Under the pieces are notes generated by a model that did no database searches, was not told the origin of the DNA, and was given only the letters and a program-made list of their open reading frames with translations. Source: Robiginitomaculum sp. (lineage in GTDB: Bacteria > Pseudomonadota > Alphaproteobacteria > Caulobacterales > Maricaulaceae). Taken from it: a stretch of DNA of 20,465 bases. The stretch is taken from positions 1-20,465 of the forward strand of contig JAKIUV010000051.1 of NCBI GenBank assembly GCA_021647375.1, read 5' to 3'. This document shows positions 1 through 7,895 of this stretch, piece by piece (position 1 is the stretch's first letter; every line of letters starts with the position of its first letter). Both the position numbers and the translations under genes were made by a program.

Positions 1-260
1 TTTTTCCCTTTAAAAATCCCCGTGAGTTACGCGAAACACCCCAGTCTTTACCGGAAGATAGGCTGTTAATTGAAACTGATGGCCCGTATTTAGCCCCGAT
101 GCCCCATCGTGGCCGGCGTAACGAGCCTGCGTGGGTCGTGCGGGTCGCAGAAGACTTGGCATTGTTGAAAGGCTGGAGCTTTGAGGAGACGGCACAGCGG
201 ACAACAAGTGCATTTTTCAACCTGTTTACCAAGGCAAAAAGGCCCATAGATGAAACATAA
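1..260 (+). CDS. TatD family metal-dependent hydrolase (3' end only)
   Basis: The gene is open at the left edge. Reading from base 3, the last 85 codons are present and end in TAA at 258-260. The translation carries the TatD C-terminal signature ETDGPYLAP, where the Asp is a metal ligand, followed by the usual substrate-side segment HRGRRNEP and a closing helix ending AFFNLF. TatD enzymes are TIM-barrel metal-dependent deoxyribonucleases or hydrolases of the cytoplasm. Family members are about 260 residues, so roughly two thirds is missing to the left. The stop lies inside the next gene (11 bp overlap), so the two are probably co-translated. In alphaproteobacteria this pair often follows metG, which would then lie just outside the window (recalled, not seen). 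Family assignment is firm; substrate is not. Confidence 0.9.
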   Translation, partial: FPFKNPRELRETPQSLPEDRLLIETDGPYLAPMPHRGRRNEPAWVVRVAEDLALLKGWSFEETAQRTTSAFFNLFTKAKRPIDET

Positions 261-1095
261 TCTACACATCACCATACTCGGGTGTGGTTCTAGCGGCGGT
301 GTGCCGCGTGTCGGCGGCGATTGGGGCGCGTGTGACCCTGAGGAGGCAAAGAACAGACGCACGCGTTGCTCTTTATTGGTTGAATATTGGCAAACTAGGG
401 AAGATGAAGGTGAGGGGGCAATGCCGCCTGAAAATGAGCGTACTATCGCGCTCGTTGATACTGCTCCAGACCTGCGTAATCAGTTATTAGATGCGAATAC
501 ACAGCATATTGACGCCGTGCTCTATACCCATGACCACGGCGATCAAACCCACGGTATAGACGATTTGCGCGCCATAGCATACCGCCAAGGGGCACGAATA
601 AAGACCTATATGGGACAAGATACCAAGAATGATTTATTGCACCGCTTTAAATATTGCTTCGAAAAACCTGTTGGCCGCGTACATCCGCCAATTCTTGATT
701 TACAAGATTTAATTAAGGACGGTTCCGAGATTATGATTTCAGGCCCAGGTGGTGATTTACCCGTTTCAGCTTTTGAAGTTGGTCACGGTAATATCAATGC
801 TTTTGGGTTTGTGTTCTGCAACAAGCTGGCATATTCACCAGACGTGCACTCCATCAGTGATAATACGCTGGAACGGCTCACAGGCCTCGATATTTGGATC
901 GTTGACGCGCTACGCTATCACAAACACCCAACCCATGCTCATATGGACAAAACTCTGCACTGGGGCGCCCACACGCAAACCAAAAAACTCATCTTCACAA
1001 ACCTGCACATCGACATGGATTATAAGACACTAAGATCAGAACTCACAGGAAAACACGAACCGGCATTTGACGGCATGAGAATAAAACTACCATAA
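250..1095 (+). CDS. PhnP-like MBL-fold metallo-hydrolase
   Basis: This is a 281-residue metallo-beta-lactamase-fold protein of the phosphoribosyl 1,2-cyclic phosphodiesterase (PhnP-like) type. It opens with ILGCGSSGGVPRVGG, typical of the family. The metal motif is at residues 94-99 and reads HDHGDQ, so the last His of the usual HxHxDH is a Gln here, with another His at residue 101. Further ligand candidates are the His of VGHGN, the Asp of YSPDV, and the late motifs HPTHAHMD and TNLHIDMDY. The end PAFDGMRI is also typical. The start ATG at 250 lies inside the tatD gene's end, with an AAGG-like ribosome site before it. It probably acts on a small phosphodiester in the cytoplasm. No phn genes are visible, so a phosphonate role should not be assumed. 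Confidence 0.85.
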   Translation: MKHNLHITILGCGSSGGVPRVGGDWGACDPEEAKNRRTRCSLLVEYWQTREDEGEGAMPPENERTIALVDTAPDLRNQLLDANTQHIDAVLYTHDHGDQTHGIDDLRAIAYRQGARIKTYMGQDTKNDLLHRFKYCFEKPVGRVHPPILDLQDLIKDGSEIMISGPGGDLPVSAFEVGHGNINAFGFVFCNKLAYSPDVHSISDNTLERLTGLDIWIVDALRYHKHPTHAHMDKTLHWGAHTQTKKLIFTNLHIDMDYKTLRSELTGKHEPAFDGMRIKLP

Positions 1096-1122
1096 ATATC
1101 AACAAAGTAGAATAAATATCAA
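1092..1122. repeat. 11-bp direct repeat at the 3' end of the MBL gene
   Basis: ATAAATATCAA occurs at 1092-1102 and again at 1112-1122, start to start 20 bp. The first copy includes the stop codon of the MBL hydrolase gene. The surrounding 1096-1198 stretch is very AT-rich and holds no gene and no convincing terminator. A perfect 10-bp palindrome, TTTAATTAAA, sits at 1167-1176. The role is unknown; chance is quite possible in such AT-rich DNA. Confidence 0.4.
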
Positions 1123-1198
1123 TCCATAAAGTTCTCATAATATAAATTATGCGCCTTTTGTTTGAGTTTAATTAAACCGTATAATTATCTTGACCAAG

Positions 1199-3673
1199 TT
1201 ACTTTTTAACGGCTTCAGGGCTCGTTGTGCCTGTTTTCATGGCTGTAGTATATTTAACCATGTCATCATAATAACGGGATATTCGCTGCCAGTCCACGTC
1301 TCGCGTTACCATCTGACCGACATTTGAAAGGCGGTTTTTAAACGCTGGCGAAGGCGTATATAATTTAGAGTGTCCAACCCTCTTGATCCGGGGCGCCAAG
1401 TCAAATCCAAGAAGCCTGCTAAACGCAAATGCTACCTCCGTCTGTCCATGGCTGTCTACATAAGCCGTATCGACAGACATATCCGAACAGTGATTGAGAA
1501 CACCTTTTATCATAGAGGCTTCTTCTCGTTCTGATACTCGTTTGAGCTCGCTGTAAATACAAGCAGAACGCCCTTCAACACTCCAGTAGGCCATAACACC
1601 ACTTCCGCCATACCGCATATGGTTTTCAGACATTGGATTTTTATCCCAAGCCTTAAATTGTTTGGAGTCCGAGGCAATCGCCGTACCTACTTCTCCCCAT
1701 ATTGCAGGGTCTCTTATTCCAAGAATAGCATTTACCAAAATCTGGTTGGCGTCTCGCAAAGACGCAACATCGATGAAACGACGCCGTATATGCCGTAGAT
1801 TTTCATAAGTGGCGTCATTGGAAGCTGCGCTAATGCGTTTCAGTCCTGCATTTGTCCCAAGTCCGTATAAACACAGCAGAAGACGAGTACGTAATTCAGG
1901 TTTTTTGAGATTTTGCCGAACGCCTATACTTTGGAATGCTCGGTCAAATCCGGAATCTAGCATCGCCTCTTTCTGTATGTCGAGTAAGCTGGTCATATGC
2001 CAGTCCTTGGCAATCTTAGCTTTTATTTTTGCCAGACCTTCAGGTTCCGGAAGTGCGTCCAGAGGTGTAATTCTAAATGTTGGAGATTTATTACCATGAT
2101 TGACTTGGACAAATCTATTCTTTGGAAATTCATGATCGAATGCTGTCAACTGTTCTCTGAGTTCTTCCTTCAGTCTAGCAACAAATTTTCTACCATCAAT
2201 GTCAAGGTTCAAGTCTTCGTAGTATTCGACACGGCGGTCCTCAAAATCTTGAGGTATATCTTCTTCAGGGTTTTTATATTTTTCAGAGCCGGGAACCCAT
2301 ATTTCCCTCGTTGCTAATTTCTTCCTTAACGTAATAATTGTGCAGAGTTCATAACTCATCTTGTCTATATATTCACCCCTAACGACACCTTTTAAATATT
2401 CTTGTGGAACAACGCCTTCTATGGGCATTTCTTTATCTCTGACCATTATCTTCGTTCGGCGGTCAAAATTATCACTGATCCAATCAAGAGCATCTAGGAT
2501 GGGTCTGTATTTGCTGACGGTGCTGCCAAATTCCACTGATTTGAGCAAGTTTCTAAGCATAGGACGGTAGTGTGTTCGCCAAGAGCTGTGCATCTCGTTA
2601 AATACATCAATAGCCCATTTGTTCCTTGATTTCTGTTGTTCGATGAAGGCCAGAGCATCTTTTGGATCAATTATGCGAAAGACGACATCGGAAGCCGTAT
2701 CTTCCGGGTTTTCAAAAGTTTCCTCAAGTATATCAGCTAGTGTTTTTTGTAAATTGTAGACGTTGTGGACTTGTTTTGAGATTATTTTTTGAATGTTCTT
2801 AATCGCTTTAGTTTCAATCTTATGTACAGAATCCGCCAGCATGGTAATCAGTGAGTCTGTAATCTCCGGAATTCGGCTGGTGAGATAAACCGCATACATG
2901 CCAATTTGTCGTTCGTCATGCATACGCCGAATATCGATTGGTCGCAGACGAGCCATCCTACGGACGACACTTTTTCGCCAGTCTTCATTGAGCGACTTGA
3001 TGTAATTACTAGGTAGTTCCAGCTCGTTGATAAACTGGAGCCGTTCACATATGAGATTGAAGTTGTCACGTCCAACTCTGCCAGGGTCTGAACGCATATC
3101 CAAAATTGAAGGCAATCCCGGTTCTGCGTTAACGGAAAGCAGCATAAGTTCTTTAATATGATTAGGTAATGAACTTGTAATCCGTGCACACTCCGCCGTT
3201 TCAAATTTTGAGTGTACGCGCTCAATAAGTAAATTTATTTCGGTCGTTGTCGGTGGCTCAAATTTTCGGGTTATACACCATTGTCTGACTTGTGCATCAA
3301 TTTGGATAGAGGGCATGTCAAGAAATGCCGCCTGAGAGTGATACCATTGGAGAAATGCTTCGTGTCTTTGTCCGGTGAGTTGCTTATATCCTAGGAAATT
3401 TTTTACTTCCAGATTTCGACGACGTGCAGTTCTACCAGCTTTTGAGGGCCAATTCGTATCTGGACTGTCTACTTGGTCAGTAACATAGTTGATAACGAAA
3501 TCTGGAATAGTATCCGTCTGCTTTGGGAATTGACCATAAATACAATAAAACTTCAGTCTAAGCGCATAATCAAGCCGAGATTTTTCGGGTTTTTCTGCAA
3601 CGAAGTTTTCTTCATCGTAGTTGAGTGACCATAATTCAGTTTGCTCTTCGTGCCCTGTGATCCAGATTGGCAT
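1199..3673 (-). CDS. tnpA: Tn3-family transposase, C-terminally truncated
   Basis: The protein would be a DDE transposase that cuts and joins transposon ends. The N-terminal third resembles the Tn3-family DUF4158 region (…FLGYKQLTGQRHEAF…), and the catalytic part contains ASDSKQF and VDSHGQTEVAFAFSRLLGFD. Counting from ATG 3673, the two aspartates are residues 669 and 740, 71 apart, matching the spacing in the family. The protein stops at residue 824 with SPEAVKK, about where family members continue for some 150 residues including the catalytic Glu. It should therefore be inactive. The start at 3673 is chosen because GGAG lies 6 bases upstream; an in-frame ATG at 3685 would add four residues but lacks a comparable site. 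The missing 3' end is not present in the flanking DNA. The closest subgroup by eye is the Tn4651/Tn4652 type. Confidence 0.9.
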   Translation of the reverse strand: MPIWITGHEEQTELWSLNYDEENFVAEKPEKSRLDYALRLKFYCIYGQFPKQTDTIPDFVINYVTDQVDSPDTNWPSKAGRTARRRNLEVKNFLGYKQLTGQRHEAFLQWYHSQAAFLDMPSIQIDAQVRQWCITRKFEPPTTTEINLLIERVHSKFETAECARITSSLPNHIKELMLLSVNAEPGLPSILDMRSDPGRVGRDNFNLICERLQFINELELPSNYIKSLNEDWRKSVVRRMARLRPIDIRRMHDERQIGMYAVYLTSRIPEITDSLITMLADSVHKIETKAIKNIQKIISKQVHNVYNLQKTLADILEETFENPEDTASDVVFRIIDPKDALAFIEQQKSRNKWAIDVFNEMHSSWRTHYRPMLRNLLKSVEFGSTVSKYRPILDALDWISDNFDRRTKIMVRDKEMPIEGVVPQEYLKGVVRGEYIDKMSYELCTIITLRKKLATREIWVPGSEKYKNPEEDIPQDFEDRRVEYYEDLNLDIDGRKFVARLKEELREQLTAFDHEFPKNRFVQVNHGNKSPTFRITPLDALPEPEGLAKIKAKIAKDWHMTSLLDIQKEAMLDSGFDRAFQSIGVRQNLKKPELRTRLLLCLYGLGTNAGLKRISAASNDATYENLRHIRRRFIDVASLRDANQILVNAILGIRDPAIWGEVGTAIASDSKQFKAWDKNPMSENHMRYGGSGVMAYWSVEGRSACIYSELKRVSEREEASMIKGVLNHCSDMSVDTAYVDSHGQTEVAFAFSRLLGFDLAPRIKRVGHSKLYTPSPAFKNRLSNVGQMVTRDVDWQRISRYYDDMVKYTTAMKTGTTSPEAVKK

Positions 3674-3781
3674 GTCATTCTCCATTTATTATCGTTTGAG
3701 CAATACTACTATTGTTTACCAGATTCACAATATGAAGGAAGAATGGGCTCCCTCATCATAAAAAGTAAAAGTATTGGTTCT

Positions 3782-3824
3782 GTATGTGTTCTTTATTTTG
3801 GCCATTTTTTTCGAAAATGTGTCC
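3782..3824. repeat. candidate Tn3-type terminal inverted repeat (single copy)
   Basis: Read on the minus strand from 3824, the sequence begins GGACACATTTTCGAAAAAAA and continues AT-rich for about 40 bases towards tnpA. Tn3-family ends are about 38-48 bp, start with a run of G, and often hold a TTTCG-A-run segment, so this is a plausible outer end located about 140 bp upstream of tnpA. No partner copy exists at the other side, which is expected if that end was deleted together with the tnpA 3' end. The assignment is weak. Confidence 0.3.
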
Positions 3825-3902
3825 ACTAGGCCTAAAATGTATGATTGACGACCTAGCCTTCATGACCTTGCATGTTAATCGTTGTTAATTCACACTGACT
3901 TC

Positions 3903-3934
3903 AAAAAAAGAGGCGGTCCCTTGCGAGACCGCCT
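3903..3934 (-). terminator. intrinsic terminator of the secreted-protein/barrel cassette
   Basis: On the minus strand an 8-bp perfect stem AGGCGGTC/GACCGCCT (3927-3934 with 3911-3918) and an 8-base loop are followed by a C and seven T residues (3903-3909). It begins about 40 bases after the stop of the 1078-codon gene, so it should end that transcript. It also marks host DNA, placing the transposon boundary between here and about 3824. Confidence 0.85.
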
Positions 3935-3976
3935 TAGTTTAGTGAATGAGAGCGCCCAATTATGGGTGAAGAAAAA

Positions 3977-6900
3977 TTACGGCGCCGGGCTGACCACAAT
4001 GATGTTTTCATCGCCAATGTCCGGCGGCGGGATTTCCTCTCCCTGCTCTCCTACCCTGCCCCCTACTCCACTTGCCAAAGTGTTTTTGGGTTCAGAATTC
4101 TGCCCGGCCATTTGTACGGCATTAGTCGCAATGGCAGCGATATTGATCCTGGCCATGAGGTCTTCTGCCTCGGCCAGATTGATGATGACTGGGGTGTGAG
4201 ACGGGTCGCCCAGCGATGAATTGGTTTTCGTAATGACCAATTCATATTCGCCGGACGGCAAATCATCGAATGCATATTGCCCGAAACTAGTTGCATATAT
4301 TTCGAAATGATTGCCCGCGTCCGCAGTATCAGTGAGCGACAAGCGCGCACCCTCTAGGCGTTTTTCGCCTTTATTATGGGCGCCGTCGCCGTTCTCGTCG
4401 ATAAAGGCGAAGCCGCGAATTTGCCCGCGCTGCACGATAGGCAAAAGTAAATCCGTAATATGACCATCATGAATACTGGCTTTGGTCGAAACATTTTCCG
4501 CCAAACTATAACCAAGCGGCAAGCTACGCCCATCTATTTGTAATTCATGGATGCCCACCTTGATATTCTGTATGGTGAAATAGCCTGCCGCATCTGTACG
4601 CAAGCTCATACTGGATTGCCGCACCCGAATAAGCGCTCCGCCAATGCCCGGCTCGTCTTCTTGTTTGATGCCGTCACGGTTTTTATCTAGAAACGCCCTG
4701 CCCTTAAGCACGCCGCGCCCTTCATCACTGGCGCGGAATTTACGCTTTTCGTTGAAATCAAACCGACCATCCAAGAATATACCAAGCCGTTGATCGCCTT
4801 GTAAGTTATTGCGGTAAGACAGCCCCATGGACAGGTTTTTATTGATCCTAAGCTCTCGCCCTACAGACACCGTCAGAAATTTGTCGGACTTATCAGAGGC
4901 TTGTCCAGAAAAACTCTGTAATATCCCCATGCTGGCCGTCAATTTTGTCTTCTTGCCCAGTACTTGTCCAGAGTTTAAATTGGCCACAACACCGCCGCGT
5001 GTAAAGTTATTATCTTTGCTCCACGAGCCAGATATAGACGGGGAAATAGACAAGACCGCGTCCTTGGGCAGGCTTAGATTATAGGGCTTGGCGGTTAATT
5101 GCGCATCAAACCTGTTAATACGTGCTGCACTGCCCTTACGGTTCGATGTATATTGTCCGCGCGCGGTTATGTATTTTGTGTCTTGGAAAATGCGTGCCGT
5201 TAACTGATCACCTGTTTCGGTGCTACCGTCCGCTAATTTTTGCGTATAGGCCGTATAGTCTGCTGAAATATTGGTGCCAATTTTACGCAAGGATGTATTG
5301 ACGGAAACCCCATATGTATCCGTAGATGTATCATTACCATTTTTAGAAAACACACCACTTTGCGTGTGGCCATAGCGTGCGGAAATAGCCGGGCGTTCGA
5401 AAGGCCCCAAAGTCTGGCCAGCCGTCATCTGTACCGCAGCGCCGTAACTAGCAAAGTCTTGCCCACGTTTGCGGGTGTCGGGCACAAATTGCTCATCTTC
5501 AGTACTGCCACCTGTATCGACATTTTCCTGCTGCGCCAATTGTTCTGCGTCTAGGTCAGAACGCAGGAATTCAGCGCCATCGTAAGACGCGAATACATCA
5601 ACATTTATTTTCTTACTAACGGCGTAGCGGGCATCAATATTAGTGCGCACATCTACGGATTTTTCCCGAGCCGCCCCGTTAAAATACCCGACATCAGCCT
5701 GAACATTCCATCTTAACTTCTTATCGCGTTTGCGGCCAAGGCGACCACTTATTGCGGATAGCACCGCCATTTTGTCATCACTCAGCCCGTCCGATTTAAC
5801 CGAAAGCCCGGCTTCCCAGCCGTCTTTACTGGCATAGCGAGCGCCAGCCGTTAACCCTGAAAACTTCAGGCGACTTTGGTCTTCACTGATTTTGGTAGAT
5901 CCGGATGTCGGCACACCTGCCGCCAAAGCCCAACGCCCTTTATCGCTTTCTTTGGCATAGCTTACACCCCTAATACGGCGAAGACCGACCCCGTCCAGTT
6001 GACGAAGATCGGTTGATAAATCACCAAGAGAACCATAACCGCCCTTAACATGGGCGTAATCTAGAGATAGCCAAGACGGCTGCGCCTCCCGCGCATTTGT
6101 CGGGAGGTCGGGGATTTCGTAGCGCATTCGCCCGTTAAAACCTTTGACGCGAAAATCAACATCTACCGTATTAATGGTATCGGTTCCGGTATGAAGTTGG
6201 ATGGTTTCCAGAGTGAACGGGGTTTCTTTGGTAACTTCATTGATTTTCGCCGTTGGCTGTACGGCACCCTTAAGGCGCGCATCTAACGAGATATTAATCC
6301 GCGACCCGCCTTCCACACTCACATGGACGCCGGTGAGAGCTTCGATTGTGCCGAGCGGTAATAATAGATTTATTTTATCGAAATAGGTCACGTCTTTGGA
6401 GACACCAACCGGACGATCGTTAAGTTTCACAAGTCCGGTATCAAGATTAAGCTCGAACACGGCGCTGTCCTGCGCCCGCTTCACCCGGATAGATGCCCCG
6501 CCGTCAATAATCTGGATAGTGTGGCCAAGCTCTTTGGCTATGGGACGAAGCGGCAGCAACATCACGGAGCCAATAGCTTTCGGCCCAGGCTCTAAATTAC
6601 CCAGCGGTATATCTTCCACAAATATCTCAAACCCGGTCGCCACTTTTAGGCGCGGATCGAGGTTAAAGTCGACTTTGTTCTCGTCTGCGTCTATTTTACC
6701 TATAGCACCAGACATCACGGCTATGGCGTTGGGGGTTAGATTAATGCTACCAACGCTAATCTGGCCGTATTGTTTAAGCTTACCGAGAGCCTTGCCATTG
6801 GCTTTAACAATGCCCGTATCGGTGTAAAGCTCCATGACCACACCGTCTTGGGAACGCTGCACCACCAAGACGCCGCCCTCGACATCGTATTCAAATATAT

Positions 6901-7213
6901 CATTTAATCCGGTAAAAATCGGCTCTGCCCGTATCAATAAGGTGCCGTTCGCATCCCGGCTAACCTCTGTTTCCAGGACTTCACCCTCTAGCGTCACCTT
7001 AAATTCAGGAATAAGTTCAGCTAAAAGTACAGGCTTTTCGACTGGTTTCTCCACAATAACCGGGGGTTTTTGCGCATCGATTCGCTCTTCTGCTTGTTGG
7101 GCGATTGCAATTGGTGAGAACATTGAAAACAGGCAAAACAGTGTGCCAACCAGATAAATACCTAGTTTTTTCAAGCGGCTAAAACCGTTATGTGATGAAG
7201 AGCGCCTTAGCAC
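3977..7213 (-). CDS. predicted outer-membrane beta-barrel protein with SdrD-B-like C-terminal modules
   Basis: The protein has 1078 residues and I do not recognise a named family. Residues 1-39 form a signal peptide (basic start, hydrophobic core, cut near AIAQQ). Two homologous modules of about 100 residues follow (about 91-190 and 217-315), each with a xDTGxVKxN motif and each ending in LDxRLK; they resemble copper-amine-oxidase-N or stalk modules. Residues about 330-830 are rich in alternating polar/hydrophobic strands with Gly and aromatic residues, as in an outer-membrane barrel, with usher-like traits (YGSLGDL … RGVSYA). From 834 and 930 come two SdrD-B/carboxypeptidase-regulatory-like modules, each with a calcium-loop-like motif (DKNRDGIKQEDE, DENGDGAHNKGE) and a Y/F-x-F/I-x-x-L/I-x-x-G-x-Y/H-x-L strand. 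The start is GTG at 7213 inside the previous gene, with GGAAG 7 bases upstream. A surface or secretion role is inferred; a classical PapC usher is not supported. Confidence 0.75.
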   Translation of the reverse strand: MLRRSSSHNGFSRLKKLGIYLVGTLFCLFSMFSPIAIAQQAEERIDAQKPPVIVEKPVEKPVLLAELIPEFKVTLEGEVLETEVSRDANGTLLIRAEPIFTGLNDIFEYDVEGGVLVVQRSQDGVVMELYTDTGIVKANGKALGKLKQYGQISVGSINLTPNAIAVMSGAIGKIDADENKVDFNLDPRLKVATGFEIFVEDIPLGNLEPGPKAIGSVMLLPLRPIAKELGHTIQIIDGGASIRVKRAQDSAVFELNLDTGLVKLNDRPVGVSKDVTYFDKINLLLPLGTIEALTGVHVSVEGGSRINISLDARLKGAVQPTAKINEVTKETPFTLETIQLHTGTDTINTVDVDFRVKGFNGRMRYEIPDLPTNAREAQPSWLSLDYAHVKGGYGSLGDLSTDLRQLDGVGLRRIRGVSYAKESDKGRWALAAGVPTSGSTKISEDQSRLKFSGLTAGARYASKDGWEAGLSVKSDGLSDDKMAVLSAISGRLGRKRDKKLRWNVQADVGYFNGAAREKSVDVRTNIDARYAVSKKINVDVFASYDGAEFLRSDLDAEQLAQQENVDTGGSTEDEQFVPDTRKRGQDFASYGAAVQMTAGQTLGPFERPAISARYGHTQSGVFSKNGNDTSTDTYGVSVNTSLRKIGTNISADYTAYTQKLADGSTETGDQLTARIFQDTKYITARGQYTSNRKGSAARINRFDAQLTAKPYNLSLPKDAVLSISPSISGSWSKDNNFTRGGVVANLNSGQVLGKKTKLTASMGILQSFSGQASDKSDKFLTVSVGRELRINKNLSMGLSYRNNLQGDQRLGIFLDGRFDFNEKRKFRASDEGRGVLKGRAFLDKNRDGIKQEDEPGIGGALIRVRQSSMSLRTDAAGYFTIQNIKVGIHELQIDGRSLPLGYSLAENVSTKASIHDGHITDLLLPIVQRGQIRGFAFIDENGDGAHNKGEKRLEGARLSLTDTADAGNHFEIYATSFGQYAFDDLPSGEYELVITKTNSSLGDPSHTPVIINLAEAEDLMARINIAAIATNAVQMAGQNSEPKNTLASGVGGRVGEQGEEIPPPDIGDENIIVVSPAP

Positions 7214-7710
7214 TCTGGAGCTTCCATGCGTTGGCGACAGGTCGCATCATACGCGCATTGGGCATTTTGCCTAACGGGTACAGCAGACCAACCACCACGC
7301 AAGGAATTATAGACCTCGACGTTTATGATAGGTGTGGATAATGACCCGTTTGGTGTGCCTGCCTGATTTGTTTGAAATGTGAAACGAAATTGTTGTTTCA
7401 GCACAATCTGGCGACTTCCAATCCGGGTATTGTTACGGATAATCTTTGAAGTTATTGTATTTATTGAGTTTTTCCCAATATTTTTTTGTGAGTTCTTACG
7501 CGGTTCTACAGGGATGGGGCGGCGGCATTCGCCAACGACCCACCACGCAGCATTGTTGGTCTTATCGACAACAAATGCGGTGTCTCCGTCTATAATCTCC
7601 AGCATTACGGCAGTTTTAGCCGGGTTCGCGCTAACTAAGCCCGTTCCAGTTGCTAACACAGCAATGATAGGTATCAGATATAAAATCCGAAAGTTCACAA
7701 TATTTTCCAT
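7207..7710 (-). CDS. small secreted cysteine-containing protein, partner of the barrel protein
   Basis: This 167-residue protein has an N-terminal signal peptide (about residues 1-28, ending near GLVSA-NP). Its mature part has four Cys: one in VGECRRP and three in the tail (QCAYDATC … PEC), which suggests disulfides in an oxidising compartment. The stretch TITSKIIRNNTRIGSRQIVL is basic and strand-like. I do not recognise a family. The stop overlaps the GTG start of the 1078-residue barrel gene by 7 bp, so the two are translated in tandem, and the pair ends at one terminator. A secreted subunit, adaptor or chaperone for the barrel protein is a reasonable guess but only inference. It does not show immunoglobulin-fold pilus chaperone motifs. 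Confidence 0.65.
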   Translation of the reverse strand: MENIVNFRILYLIPIIAVLATGTGLVSANPAKTAVMLEIIDGDTAFVVDKTNNAAWWVVGECRRPIPVEPRKNSQKNIGKNSINTITSKIIRNNTRIGSRQIVLKQQFRFTFQTNQAGTPNGSLSTPIINVEVYNSLRGGWSAVPVRQNAQCAYDATCRQRMEAPEC

Positions 7711-7786
7711 TCACCAGTTTGCGCTCTTTGGCGCTTATGATGAACATAGCAAAACGATGTTTAAATTCTCTGAATCAGGCGGTAAG

Positions 7787-7823
7787 GATTGCGGGGAAAA
7801 ACCACGTGATTGGCGGGGAAAAA
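7787..7823. repeat. tandem 15-bp direct repeats upstream of the secreted-protein gene
   Basis: GATTGCGGGGAAAAA (7787-7801) recurs as GATTGGCGGGGAAAAA (7808-7823), identical but for one extra G. The shared GCGGGGAAAAA cores are 22 bp apart, two helical turns. They lie about 80-110 bp upstream of the start at 7710, a position suited to a pair of activator or operator sites. No protein can be assigned. Confidence 0.4.
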
Positions 7824-7850
7824 GTTAATTCACTGAAAAATTAGTTGTCT

Positions 7851-7892
7851 TGTAGGGTGGATTAGCGCCTCTTGCGCGTAATCCACCCTACA
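7851..7892. repeat. REP-like long palindrome abutting the guaA stop
   Basis: Perfect 14-bp arms TGTAGGGTGGATTA (7851-7864) and TAATCCACCCTACA (7879-7892) enclose GCGC-ctctt-GCGC, which extends the stem to about 18 bp with one bulged G. The palindrome begins 3 bases after the guaA stop codon. Palindromes with a GGTGGATTA…TAATCCACC core recur as dispersed REP-type elements in many bacterial genomes (from memory). Without a T-run directly after it, it may stabilise the mRNA 3' end or stop transcription rather than act as a standard intrinsic terminator. Only this copy occurs in the window. Confidence 0.75.
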
Positions 7893-7895
7893 GGC

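Larger units (their letters stand above)
1199..3824 (-). mobile_element. Tn3-family transposon remnant (one end lost)
   Basis: The region consists of a C-terminally truncated Tn3-family transposase gene plus about 140 bp of upstream DNA ending in a candidate terminal repeat near 3824. No resolvase, cargo gene or second terminal repeat is visible. On the low-coordinate side the element runs straight into AT-rich DNA and then the end of the MBL gene, leaving only about 100 bp. The base composition is visibly more AT-rich than the flanking guaB/ftsY-type genes, which fits horizontal arrival. The exact limits are inferred; only the tnpA part is directly recognisable. Confidence 0.7.

Noticed and set aside
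3825..3880. CTAGG…CCTAG inverted pair as a transposon target duplication
   Set aside because: Only five bases, inverted rather than direct, and not placed at both transposon ends.
3977..7213. Classical PapC-type fimbrial usher, or a sortase-anchored SdrD adhesin
   Set aside because: No PapC N-domain signature, no pilus chaperone gene next to it, and no LPXTG-like sorting signal at the C-terminus (ends IIVVSPAP).
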